A DNA stretch of 64,000 nt from Methanobacteriota archaeon (GTDB lineage: Archaea; Thermoplasmatota; Thermoplasmata; Methanomassiliicoccales; UBA472), in the NCBI GenBank assembly GCA_012729095.1, contig JAAYDU010000026.1, forward strand, positions 1-64,000, written 5' to 3'. The notes under the pieces are model-generated. The model did no database searches. It was not told the origin of the DNA and saw nothing but the letters and a program-made list of their open reading frames with translations. The translations under genes and the position numbers were made by a program. Shown piece after piece: positions 38,629-47,467 of this stretch (position 1 is the stretch's first letter; each line of letters opens with the position of its first letter).

Positions 38629-39297
38629 ATGGCCCAGAAGAAACGAAAGGAGCCAGAGGTAAAGGAGGAATATAATTTCGTTCCCCCGGACTTCAACGAG
38701 AAGGAGTTCTTGGAAAAGGACATAGCGGTCACCAAGACGGTCCTGCTAAGCGCGCTCCTTGCAGTTGTTTTCGGTGTAGTGGCCTACTTCACCACGGACC
38801 TCTCGTTCGTCATCGGGCTTATGATAATCGTCATCGGTGCGGTGGCCCTGCAGCGCATCTTCCAATTCCTCCCGCTGGACCTCGGCATGGTGGAGAACAA
38901 GACCTGGTTGGGCAACGGGTTCATGTTCTTCTTCCTGGCCCTGGGCGTTTGGATATTACTGCTCAACCCCCCGTTCGGGGACACCGTGGACCCCCAGATA
39001 AGCGACCTTCAGGTTTGGGCGGGGGACATGCAGTTCAGCAGGCCTTACAACAGCGTACCCCTCGGCGAGGTGATAACCTTCAACGCCACCATCACCGACA
39101 ACGGAGACCTGTCCATGGTGCAGTTCAGCTTCACGGGCACAGGTTCGCAGACATGGGACATGGTGAAGGGGGAGGATGGCCGCTTCGAGTTCGCTAACAC
39201 CTTCATAACGGCCGGCACGTACAACTTCACCATCACCGCGGTCGATGAGGCCGGAAATACTCAGACATACTCTTCCTCGGTCAACGTGGTGGCCTAG
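38629..39297 (+). CDS. Membrane protein with TM segments and C-terminal Ig-like ectodomain
   Basis: Hydrophobic helices followed by SDLQVWAGDMQFSRPYNSVPLGEVITFNATITDNGDLSMVQFSF. Confidence 0.7.
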   Translation: MAQKKRKEPEVKEEYNFVPPDFNEKEFLEKDIAVTKTVLLSALLAVVFGVVAYFTTDLSFVIGLMIIVIGAVALQRIFQFLPLDLGMVENKTWLGNGFMFFFLALGVWILLLNPPFGDTVDPQISDLQVWAGDMQFSRPYNSVPLGEVITFNATITDNGDLSMVQFSFTGTGSQTWDMVKGEDGRFEFANTFITAGTYNFTITAVDEAGNTQTYSSSVNVVA

Positions 39298-40649
39298 GCT
39301 CTCCAGGCCTCCCTTCTGTCGAGCAACAGGGTGAAAACCCTTCTGTTACCGGCCCTGTAGGAGCTCCGGCCAACATGGCATTTCAACCCTTTCAGCTCCT
39401 TGAGGCCGTTACCCAGGGCGGCCTCCCTGCCTCTGGTCATGATGAGCGTAACGGGATCACGGACCTCTCTCTTCGCGTACACCATCCATTTTCCGTCCAT
39501 CAGGAACGGCTGCCCCAATCCTTCTCTTCTCCACTTTCTGACGAAATCGTCAGCGTTGGCCGTCCAGGCCGGTGGGCCCTGGTGCATCTTAGAAGGAGCA
39601 AGCTCCGCGGAGGCCAGCTCGAACACCATTCGAACGTCCTTATCGACCGCGTAGCTCATGTCCAGCACTTGGAAGTCGTACTGCTCCAGCAGTTTTCTCA
39701 GGCCTAGAAGGCTGCGCTGTACCTGCGGGTAAAGGTTGTCGTCGACCAGGTCCGGGCGGTCCAGCACCACGACGAAGGGGTGGTTGCCCCGGATCCGGAA
39801 GGTCGCCTCTATGGCGCCCAGGTCCATCAGCGGCCTTGCGGGCGGAAAGAAGAAGCGCTCGTCCGGGCCCCTGAGGTATTCGCGGCTAGCGTGCACGAAC
39901 ATGGAGAACTTGTCTATGGACAGCGCGGAGGAGACGTTCCTCTTGAGGTCCACCGGATCGCGGAAGGTCAGCGGCGTGGTCCCATCCATCCCATGGCGTC
40001 CTTCCATGCCCATTGTCGTTCCCGGGCGCCAGTCGGCCGCTGCCTTAAGAACGCTCCTGAAGTCCCCGTACTTAATGATAAGAAGCTCGGTCAAGTACCC
40101 GGAGAATCCCTGCACCCGCGCTTCCGCTCCGTAGACGCCCACCCCCTTCATGAACTGCTTGAGCAGCAGCACCTGCCCTCTCTTATTATCGTCCATGTTG
40201 GATAGAACGAACCTAGTGTGGAACGGTGTGCGGTCCACCGCCGATCTGATCGATGAAGCGTCTTGGACGGCGTAGCAGGGCACCAGGTCCACCTCGAAGC
40301 CATCGATGGTGCCGTGGGAGTAGGGGTGCTCCGCGTACCTCGTCTCGCTTCCTAGCACCTCTTGCCCTATGCGGAGGCCGACCCTTTCAAGCTCCCGCCT
40401 CTCCACCGTTTCAGGGAACAGGATGAAGAGGTCGATGTCCGGCCTTCCAACGTAGGTACCCTTGGCCACCGAACCCACCAGCATCGTGTGCAGGTCCATC
40501 CCCACGCGCGATATCGACGCTTCGGTCAATCCGCGCAAATGCTCGACCGCATCCTCCAGCCTCCTGATCGTCGAGGCCTTGGGCCTAAGCTTGCGAAGGA
40601 CGCCTTCCTCCAGGGACATAGGTTGGGCATTGGGGAAGGGCATTATCAT
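39294..40649 (-). CDS. cca: Archaeal CCA-adding tRNA nucleotidyltransferase
   Basis: LVGSVAKGTYVGRPDIDLFILFPETV; EHPYSHGTIDGFEVDLVPCY; RTPFHTRFV. Confidence 0.93.
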   Translation of the reverse strand: MIMPFPNAQPMSLEEGVLRKLRPKASTIRRLEDAVEHLRGLTEASISRVGMDLHTMLVGSVAKGTYVGRPDIDLFILFPETVERRELERVGLRIGQEVLGSETRYAEHPYSHGTIDGFEVDLVPCYAVQDASSIRSAVDRTPFHTRFVLSNMDDNKRGQVLLLKQFMKGVGVYGAEARVQGFSGYLTELLIIKYGDFRSVLKAAADWRPGTTMGMEGRHGMDGTTPLTFRDPVDLKRNVSSALSIDKFSMFVHASREYLRGPDERFFFPPARPLMDLGAIEATFRIRGNHPFVVVLDRPDLVDDNLYPQVQRSLLGLRKLLEQYDFQVLDMSYAVDKDVRMVFELASAELAPSKMHQGPPAWTANADDFVRKWRREGLGQPFLMDGKWMVYAKREVRDPVTLIMTRGREAALGNGLKELKGLKCHVGRSSYRAGNRRVFTLLLDRREAWRA

Positions 40650-40658
40650 CTTTTAGAT

Positions 40659-40732
40659 AAAAAACGCAGCGGGCCGGTGTGGTGGGGATTCGATAACTAT
40701 AGGAGGAAGGGCCACCGGCCTTTGTGCACTGC
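40659..40732 (-). ncRNA. Candidate small RNA or structured 5' leader upstream of cca
   Basis: Minus strand: TATA (40754-40766), then GCAG...GGCCGGTG...CACCGGCC..CTGC-G-TTTTTT. Confidence 0.5.
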
Positions 40733-40772
40733 ATTTATTACTATGTAAGCGCTACTATATATAGATAACCAT

Positions 40773-41567
40773 CTAGCCCTCAAAACGGTGGATCCTTATG
40801 GCCTTGCCCAGATGCACGCCCATCAGGTCCTGGGCGGCCACGGTGCGCACGCCCGTCCCCCGCTCTATCATGCTCGCCTGCCTTTCAGGTCCGGCGTGTA
40901 TGAGCTTGGCCCCGAAATGGGTGAGTATGGTCATCTCCGGCCTCACCTGCCTCACGAACTCCAAGGCATCCTCGGTGCACAGATGGTTCGGTATCCTGGC
41001 CCCCCACGGTCTGGTCAAGGGAAGTATGAGCACCCGGCTCCCCTCGTGCTCCCTGCACACGCTCTCCTCAAGTTCGGTGTCGCTCACGTATGATACCACT
41101 CCGGCGCTGGTCTCGATGGAGAAGCTCACCCCGGTAGGGTCGCTGTGCTTGGTGCCGCTGAACCTTACCTTGACGCCATCGATCGCCGTGCTCCCGCCAG
41201 GTTCAGCCATCTGAATGCGTTCCACCAGGGAACGGTGGTAATTGGATATGACCGGGCCGTGCCGTTGCGATCCTTCAAGCACCGAACGGGACGCAATGAG
41301 CGCACCCCTCCTCTTCAGCCCGCCGCGGGACATTCCCTCTATCATCACCTCCGCGTCCGTGTAATGGTCGGGATGGCAGTGGGATACCAGCACCGCGTCG
41401 GTCTTGGCCGGGTCAAGCTTCATCCGGTGCATCTGGTACGCGGCGGATGGGCCGGGATCGATGTGCATGTTAGCCCCGTCCATCAGGTACAGGCCTCCGG
41501 TGGCCCTGATCTGGTATATGGTTGAGAACCTTCCTCCTCCGGTGCCCAGGAAAACCAATTTGGTCAT
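40773..41567 (-). CDS. MBL-fold metallohydrolase
   Basis: MTKLVFLGTGGGRFSTIYQ; VLVSHCHPDHYTDAEVMIEG; start reassigned to 41567. Confidence 0.88.
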   Translation of the reverse strand: MTKLVFLGTGGGRFSTIYQIRATGGLYLMDGANMHIDPGPSAAYQMHRMKLDPAKTDAVLVSHCHPDHYTDAEVMIEGMSRGGLKRRGALIASRSVLEGSQRHGPVISNYHRSLVERIQMAEPGGSTAIDGVKVRFSGTKHSDPTGVSFSIETSAGVVSYVSDTELEESVCREHEGSRVLILPLTRPWGARIPNHLCTEDALEFVRQVRPEMTILTHFGAKLIHAGPERQASMIERGTGVRTVAAQDLMGVHLGKAIRIHRFEG

Positions 41568-41667
41568 ATCAACGTCCTTCAACGATTCTAGGTCCCATGA
41601 GGGAACTGGAAAATTAAACTTGCTACCCGGCGCATAGTTATTATCACCGTATGACATTTTCGGGCTG

Positions 41668-42966
41668 ATGGCTAGGAGCGTGCTCATAAGGAACGGGACG
41701 ATCGTCACCCAGGACAGTGGCCGCAGGGTGTTGTCCGGAGACGTGCTGGTGGAGGGTGGCATCATAACCGAGATCGGGAAGGTCCGCGGAGGTGCCGACG
41801 AGGAGATAGACGCCATGGGCGCCCCGGTGCTCCCCGGGCTGATAAACACCCACTGCCACGTGGCGATGTCGATCATGAAGGGAATGGCCGACGACCTGCC
41901 CTTCAATGATTTCCTGGACCGTGTGTTCGCCATCGATTCGGACCGTCAGGACAAGGACCTGCTGGCCGGCTCCCGGCTCGGTTGCCTGGAACTGCTAACG
42001 GGAGGCACCACCACCTTCGTGGACCTGTACTATTCGCAGGACGTCATAGCCCAGGCGGTAAAGGAGGCGGGGATGTGCGGCGTGCTGTGCTGGGCTGTTC
42101 TCGATCAGCAGTTCACCACGCAAAGCGGGGTCCCGCTGGATAACTGCAAATCCTTCTTCTCCCGCTTCTCGGAGGACAGGAACATAGTGCCGGGCATAGG
42201 GTTGCAGGGCGTGTACGTGTGCTCGGAGGAGACGTTCATGGGCTCCCGGGATTTCTCGGACCGCACCGGCGCCCTGATGACATTCCATCTTTCAGAAACG
42301 AGGGGAGAGGTCTACGAGCACAAGGAAAAGACCGGCAAACGCCCGGCCGATTGGCTTTCCTCCATAGGCTTTCTGAACGAAAGGTGCCTGGCAGCCCACT
42401 CGGCATGGCTGACCATAGGGGAGGTCAGAGCATTGGCCAAGGCCAAAGCCTCCATCTCCTCCTGCCCGGTGTCCAACATGAAGCTGGCCACAGGCGGCGT
42501 TGCCCCGATCCCCGAAATGATCAGGGAAGGGGTGAACGTCACGGTTGGCACGGACGGTTCCACCACCAACAATTCCCTGGACATGTTCGGAGAGATGAAG
42601 ACCCTCGCGCTCCTGCAGAAGTCGAGCCGCTGGGACCCCACGGTGGTCAAGGCCCAGGAAGCGCTTGATTTCGCCACCGTTAACGCCGCCAAGGCCCTGG
42701 GCATGCAGAACGAGATCGGCTCCATCGAGGTCGGAAAGCGGGCCGACATTGTGATCATGGACGGTCGATCCCCAACGCTTCGACCGATATCACTGGAGAA
42801 CGCGGTGTCCAACGTTGTCTATTCGGCCGGCAGGGGGGATGTCAGAAGCGTCCTTTGCTTCGGAGAGGTTGTGGTCAGGGACCGCGTGCCGCAGAACTTG
42901 GACATTGGCTCGGTAATAGAGGACGGGCAGAGGGCCATGGAGGCAATATCCGCCAATAAGGCATAG
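41668..42966 (+). CDS. Amidohydrolase, 5-methylthioadenosine/S-adenosylhomocysteine deaminase-like
   Basis: PGLINTHCHVAMSIMKGMADDLPFNDFL; HLSETRGEVYEH; TDGSTTNNSLDMFGEMK. Confidence 0.9.
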   Translation: MARSVLIRNGTIVTQDSGRRVLSGDVLVEGGIITEIGKVRGGADEEIDAMGAPVLPGLINTHCHVAMSIMKGMADDLPFNDFLDRVFAIDSDRQDKDLLAGSRLGCLELLTGGTTTFVDLYYSQDVIAQAVKEAGMCGVLCWAVLDQQFTTQSGVPLDNCKSFFSRFSEDRNIVPGIGLQGVYVCSEETFMGSRDFSDRTGALMTFHLSETRGEVYEHKEKTGKRPADWLSSIGFLNERCLAAHSAWLTIGEVRALAKAKASISSCPVSNMKLATGGVAPIPEMIREGVNVTVGTDGSTTNNSLDMFGEMKTLALLQKSSRWDPTVVKAQEALDFATVNAAKALGMQNEIGSIEVGKRADIVIMDGRSPTLRPISLENAVSNVVYSAGRGDVRSVLCFGEVVVRDRVPQNLDIGSVIEDGQRAMEAISANKA

Positions 42967-42977
42967 GAAAAGAATGG

Positions 42978-43086
42978 TCCCGACTCCCGGATTTGAACCG
43001 GGCACCTGCTGATATCGGCGGCTGAGGACCGGCATGCCGGGATCCCACTACAGTCAGCCGCTCTAGCCAGACTGAGCTAAGTCGGG
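42978..43086 (-). tRNA. tRNA-Tyr(GTA) with ~34-nt intron (43014-43047) after position 37
   Basis: Acceptor CCCGACT/AGTCGGG-A; D arm GCTC..GAGC; anticodon stem GCTGA-CTGTAG-intron-A-TCAGC; T arm CCCGG-TTCAAAT-CCGGG. Confidence 0.9.
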
Positions 43087-43275
43087 TGTAAGCCTCCATA
43101 ATACCGATAGCGTATTTATCAATTATCGTGACCTGAGGGGGCAGGGCCTCTCCCCTGTCGCGGTCTGGAACCCGCCTGTCAGGCAGTCATTGATTAAAAA
43201 ACCATTATATAGGGACCAAGTCATAGTCCTGTCGGACAATGGAGGTCTAACCGACCTACGTTGTCAGGAAGTACG

Positions 43276-43515
43276 ATGGAAGAAGGCGACCTGGAGAAGG
43301 TCACGTTGCGCTTGCCTGCTAGGCACATCCGGGCTCTGGATTTCCTAGTTCAGGTGGACGATTTCCCCTCCAGATCAGAAGCCATCAGAGCTGCCATCAG
43401 GGACTTCATATACGCCCGGCTCGACCTGGTCACCGACAAGATGAGGAAGATGGAGGAGGCCGAAAGGGTATTGGCGGAGATGGAGGCCTACGAAGAGCGG
43501 TATTTGAGGAAATAG
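43276..43515 (+). CDS. Ribbon-helix-helix (CopG/MetJ-like) transcriptional regulator
   Basis: EKVTLRLPARHIRALDFLVQVDDFPSRSEAIRAAIRDFI. Confidence 0.85.
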   Translation: MEEGDLEKVTLRLPARHIRALDFLVQVDDFPSRSEAIRAAIRDFIYARLDLVTDKMRKMEEAERVLAEMEAYEERYLRK

Positions 43516-43660
43516 CCTGCCAGGAAGGGATGGGATGCACCTAGTCAGGCCCGAGGTTCCCCCCAGTAACCTCCCCTCTTTTTTCTTTTTTGTCACAGGG
43601 CGGCATCGCAGCGAACATTCCGGTGGGACCGCCGAGGTATGGATAATGATGAAAGAAGGT

Positions 43661-44428
43661 TCAGCCGATGTAGCCCAGGTCCTCGCGCTTCGGAACGTCC
43701 GGGGTCTCGGCCTCCTTCAGCTTGCTGGCGATCATGTCGATCTGCTCCGCCTTGTCAGTCAGCGCGGAAAGGTCCAGCTCGATGTGCATCAGGGACATGA
43801 GCACCCTGAGCACCGCCTCGGCTCCCTTCGGATCGACGAAATATCCTGACGTCTCGCCCATCAGGCAGACCGCCGGGATGCCCTCTATCTTTCCAAGTCC
43901 GAGCATTAGCCCGGACGCCCCAACAATGCCGCTGCCCGGCTCTCCCTTGGAGAAAAGGACGCCATGCTGGGACATCTCTTCGCACAGCGACGGGTCGGTC
44001 ACCGCCCCCAGCACCCTTGGCTTATCGACTATCTTGCCGACGCCGTAACCGCCCAGGGTGTATATCCGGGAAACGCCGAGGTCCTTGCAGACCTGGATGG
44101 CATGATGGGAAAGTTCGTACTGTCCATCGGGCGTCATTCCCTGGTAGTCCCCGGTCATTATGATGATGTCCGGTCTTTCCCCCTCTCCCCGGTAATAGTG
44201 CATTTCGTTGTTGACAAGACGTATCACCCCATCATCGTCCAGAAGTACCTGGGGCGGGAAATGCTTTGAATAGATGTCAGCGAACTTGATCGCCTTGACC
44301 TGCTCCACAAGGTGCTCCGCCGCCAGCTTTCCGACGTTGCCGACCCCCGGTAGCCCCTCTATGAGCACGGGATCGCGCAGCTCGGGCCGCTCATGCATTA
44401 CCATTATGACGCTGTCCATTTGAATCAC
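43661..44428 (-). CDS. Proteasome assembly chaperone (PAC2) family protein
   Basis: DPVLIEGLPGVGNVGKLAAEHLVEQ; TLGGYGVG; GVLFSKGEPGSGIVGASGLMLGLG; adjacent to nop10. Confidence 0.9.
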   Translation of the reverse strand: MIQMDSVIMVMHERPELRDPVLIEGLPGVGNVGKLAAEHLVEQVKAIKFADIYSKHFPPQVLLDDDGVIRLVNNEMHYYRGEGERPDIIIMTGDYQGMTPDGQYELSHHAIQVCKDLGVSRIYTLGGYGVGKIVDKPRVLGAVTDPSLCEEMSQHGVLFSKGEPGSGIVGASGLMLGLGKIEGIPAVCLMGETSGYFVDPKGAEAVLRVLMSLMHIELDLSALTDKAEQIDMIASKLKEAETPDVPKREDLGYIG

Positions 44429-44586
44429 CTGTTATCCTGACGGGCCCTGCGGCGGTACTCCCCGTACCTGTCGTCCGGAGAGTAACGCGCCGGTATGGGC
44501 GTGAAGGTCTGGGAACCGCACCTGGGGCAGGTGTCCTTAAGGGTGTACTCCCGGCACCTATCGCATTTCCTCAGGGTGGTCTTCAT
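44425..44586 (-). CDS. nop10: H/ACA RNP protein Nop10 (not in the ORF track)
   Basis: MKTTLRKCDRCREYTLKDTCPRCGSQTFTPIPARYSPDDRYGEYRRRARQDNR*. Confidence 0.95.
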   Translation of the reverse strand: MKTTLRKCDRCREYTLKDTCPRCGSQTFTPIPARYSPDDRYGEYRRRARQDNR

Positions 44587-44646
44587 GGTCCTATCGCCTG
44601 CTGAGCAGTATAAGTCTAGACCTCGATAAATCTCTTTGCCGTATGA

Positions 44647-45429
44647 TCACTTGGCGTCCCGTTGGAACGTTCCGTCCCCACCGGATTCCTTGATCTCGGC
44701 AATGACCAGGTTGGTCACTTCCCGGAGGGCCTCTTCCGCCGTCTTGTAATCGTCAGCGGTGAGCACAAGCCTGTATCTAGGGGCGCCGACGTACTGGATC
44801 CGAAGTTCCTCCACAGAGGCCTCCATACCCTTCTTGAGGGCGGCCCTCACAATGTCCACTCCGTCAGGGGCAGGGGAGCGCAGCTCCAAGATGCCGGCGA
44901 TCTGCACGAAAGGCGGGGTGACGTTCTCCTTTGCCACCTCTATGAAGGCACCGGTCCAATCCCCGGAGAGCTCAACCTCTTCCAGGGCCCCATCGTCTAT
45001 GGCGCAGCTCTCGAACGCCCCGTACAGGGTGCCGAACCTGTCCACAAGATCGTAACCGAACTCTTCCCAGCACTGTTCAGTGGTCTTGTCCAGACGGGTC
45101 CCGACTATCTCCAGGAGCTTCTCCGCCTTGGTCTCGTTCTTCCACTGCTGAACCTTCTCGCGGCGCTGGTGCTCGTTAACGGATTTTAAAGAAAGATCGA
45201 TATGTCCCTTGGCCGAGTCCACACCCAGAACCTTGCAGACGACCTTCTGCCCCTCGCGAACGTAGTCGCGGATGTACTTGACCCAGCCGGTGGCCACGTC
45301 ACGTACGTGTATGAAGCCTTCCTTGTCGCCATACTCATCGAGCGTTACGAACGCACCGAAGTTCTTTACGTTCTGCACCGTGCAGACCACGAGCTCCCCT
45401 TCCTCGGGGAACTCGCCGACCCTAGCCAT
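44647..45429 (-). CDS. Translation initiation factor aIF2 subunit alpha
   Basis: S1 domain FPEEGELVVCTVQNVKNFGAFVTLDEYGDKEGFIHV; LDKTTEQCWEEFGYDLVDRFGTLYGAFE. Confidence 0.97.
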   Translation of the reverse strand: MARVGEFPEEGELVVCTVQNVKNFGAFVTLDEYGDKEGFIHVRDVATGWVKYIRDYVREGQKVVCKVLGVDSAKGHIDLSLKSVNEHQRREKVQQWKNETKAEKLLEIVGTRLDKTTEQCWEEFGYDLVDRFGTLYGAFESCAIDDGALEEVELSGDWTGAFIEVAKENVTPPFVQIAGILELRSPAPDGVDIVRAALKKGMEASVEELRIQYVGAPRYRLVLTADDYKTAEEALREVTNLVIAEIKESGGDGTFQRDAK

Positions 45430-45602
45430 TAGTCGACCACCTCAAGCAGCTCTCCCTTGATCTCTCCCTCGCCTCCGCGGGACTTGACCAAGGTCGAACC
45501 GCACACCGCGCAGGCCACGTTCATGGCCGGTTTCTTGTAGGTGATCTGCTCGTTTCCGCAATCCTGGCATTTTACTTTGATGAACTTTCCGGTGGTGGCC
45601 AT
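45429..45602 (-). CDS. 30S ribosomal protein S27e (not in the ORF track)
   Basis: MATTGKFIKVKCQDCGNEQITYKKPAMNVACAVCGSTLVKSRGGEGEIKGELLEVVD*. Confidence 0.95.
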   Translation of the reverse strand: MATTGKFIKVKCQDCGNEQITYKKPAMNVACAVCGSTLVKSRGGEGEIKGELLEVVD

Positions 45603-45607
45603 TTAAA

Positions 45608-45886
45608 TCACTCCGTCAGCTCGAACTTCTTGGCCCTGAAGCACGCCTTCTGATGGGCCTTCTTGCACTTCTTGCAGCGGTACCTCAGAGAGATACGCTT
45701 GGTGGGCTTCTCTCGCCCTTCTGGTTTGGGTCTCGGGAAACCGCCGTAACCGGAGGTGGCCCTACGGAACCTTCTCTGACCCCACTTCATCTCGCTGGCC
45801 TTCTTCTTCTTAACCCTCTCGACCTCGTGTTCGGTATGGGTCTTGCAGGATGGACAGTAAGTCTTGATAGACCTAGGCATCTTCAT
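45608..45886 (-). CDS. 50S ribosomal protein L44e
   Basis: [78 protein letters not shown]. Confidence 0.96.
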   Translation of the reverse strand: MKMPRSIKTYCPSCKTHTEHEVERVKKKKASEMKWGQRRFRRATSGYGGFPRPKPEGREKPTKRISLRYRCKKCKKAHQKACFRAKKFELTE

Positions 45887-46320
45887 AATATTCATCCCAT
45901 TGGAGCAAAAATGCCTTAATACTCATTCTCTATTTAAACCCTTAGCCTGGTAGAAATGACCACATCATCACGCTGGATTGTTTATCTGGTGTTATTCGTC
46001 CATCTATGCTCTGGCCATTTCGTCGATTGCTATAATAAAAATGCTATTTCTTGCTTTCAATTAATCATGTATAATACAATTATCATTTTTCATTATTAAT
46101 TATTGGATATATTAGTTCATCGGAACCGCAGCCCGACCCCTACGTGCTAATCCTTATCACTATACAAAAAATAATCGAAAGTTTATAATACAGTTTTATT
46201 TCTCTCCTTTTTGTTGGTATAATATTTGTTGATGGTCATTAAAGTTGAACGGGTTTCAACAGTGACCTAGCCAGTAATGTGGCCAGCAATTAAAAATATC
46301 AAACGAATAGAAAGTGATAT

Positions 46321-46345
46321 ATATCAATCAAATAATAATTGATAT
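46321..46345. promoter_or_regulatory. Inverted repeat ATATCAAT-N9-ATTGATAT, candidate operator
   Basis: Perfect 8-bp arms ~33 bp upstream of the wHTH regulator start. Confidence 0.5.
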
Positions 46346-46377
46346 GTATTTATAAATGATAGAATGGGTGATGTGAC

Positions 46378-46749
46378 ATGGCCGACAAGGGCTTTAGCAA
46401 GAAGGACGAATCGTTGGTCGATCTGTTGGTTAACACTGGAATGCCCAAGAACGTGGCCAAGACATTGGCATTCCTGCGCAAGAAAGAGGAAACGACATCT
46501 GTCGAAATAGAGATAATGACAGCCCTCCGCCAACCAGAGGTTTCCATAGCCATGCAGGAGCTACGGCGCCGCAAGTGGGTGATCAAAAGGGACATCAAAA
46601 AGGAAGGCAAGGGCAGGCCGGTCCATGCCTACAAGCTCGCCATCCCGTTCGACAAGATCGTCGATACACTGGAGAAGGAAGAGCGCAAGCGCATGGAGTC
46701 CATAGAGAAGAACATCGATCAGCTCAAAGCCCTCTCCCAAAACCCTTGA
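46378..46749 (+). CDS. Winged-helix transcriptional regulator
   Basis: LRQPEVSIAMQELRRRKWVIKRDIKKEGKGRPVHAYKLA. Confidence 0.8.
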   Translation: MADKGFSKKDESLVDLLVNTGMPKNVAKTLAFLRKKEETTSVEIEIMTALRQPEVSIAMQELRRRKWVIKRDIKKEGKGRPVHAYKLAIPFDKIVDTLEKEERKRMESIEKNIDQLKALSQNP

Positions 46750-46782
46750 TCGAACCCCTTTTATGAGCGGCCGACCGGCCAC

Positions 46783-47466
46783 TCATTTAGTAACATCCCT
46801 TTCCATCACTCTGATGCCAGAGTCGAAGGCCACCACAACCTTTTTTGCCATCTTCAGGAAGAGCCCGGTCTCCACGACCCCCGGGATATCCTTCAGCTTT
46901 CTCTGGAGGTCGTACGGGTCTTCGATCCCGCTCTCGAAATGCAGGTGATAGATGAGGTTGCCGTTGTCCGTTATGAAAGGCTCGCTACCCCCGCGCAGCT
47001 CAGCCCGGCATCCCAGCAATTCCATGTAGTATCTGGTACGCCCATGGGAGAAGGGAACCACCTCCACTGGCAGGGGGAACTTCGTTCCCAGGGTCTGGAC
47101 GACCTTGGAATCGTCAACGACGATGATCTCCTGGAGCGTGGAGTGCGCAACGATCTTCTCCCTAAGCAACGCTCCCCCCATTCCCTTGATCAGGTCCAGG
47201 TCCCTGTCCACCTCGTCAGCCCCGTCAATGGTGATGTCCAGGGTCCCCACCTCCTCCAATGTGGCCAACGGTATCTCGAGGTCCCTGGCCTGTCTCTCGC
47301 TTGCCAGCGAGGTCGGGACAGCGACTATCTTGTAACCGTTCCTCACCAGGCGACCGATGGCCTCAATGGCGTAGTAGGCAGTGCTTCCCGTACCGAGTCC
47401 AACCTTCATGCCGTCCTCGACAAGCTCAACCGCCCTCTCCGCGGCCATTCTCTTCCGGTCGCTCAT
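46783..47466 (-). CDS. rpiA: Ribose 5-phosphate isomerase A
   Basis: VGLGTGSTAYYAIEAIG; DITIDGADEVDRDLDLIKGMGGALLREKIVA. Confidence 0.96.
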   Translation of the reverse strand: MSDRKRMAAERAVELVEDGMKVGLGTGSTAYYAIEAIGRLVRNGYKIVAVPTSLASERQARDLEIPLATLEEVGTLDITIDGADEVDRDLDLIKGMGGALLREKIVAHSTLQEIIVVDDSKVVQTLGTKFPLPVEVVPFSHGRTRYYMELLGCRAELRGGSEPFITDNGNLIYHLHFESGIEDPYDLQRKLKDIPGVVETGLFLKMAKKVVVAFDSGIRVMERDVTK

Positions 47467-47467
47467 C

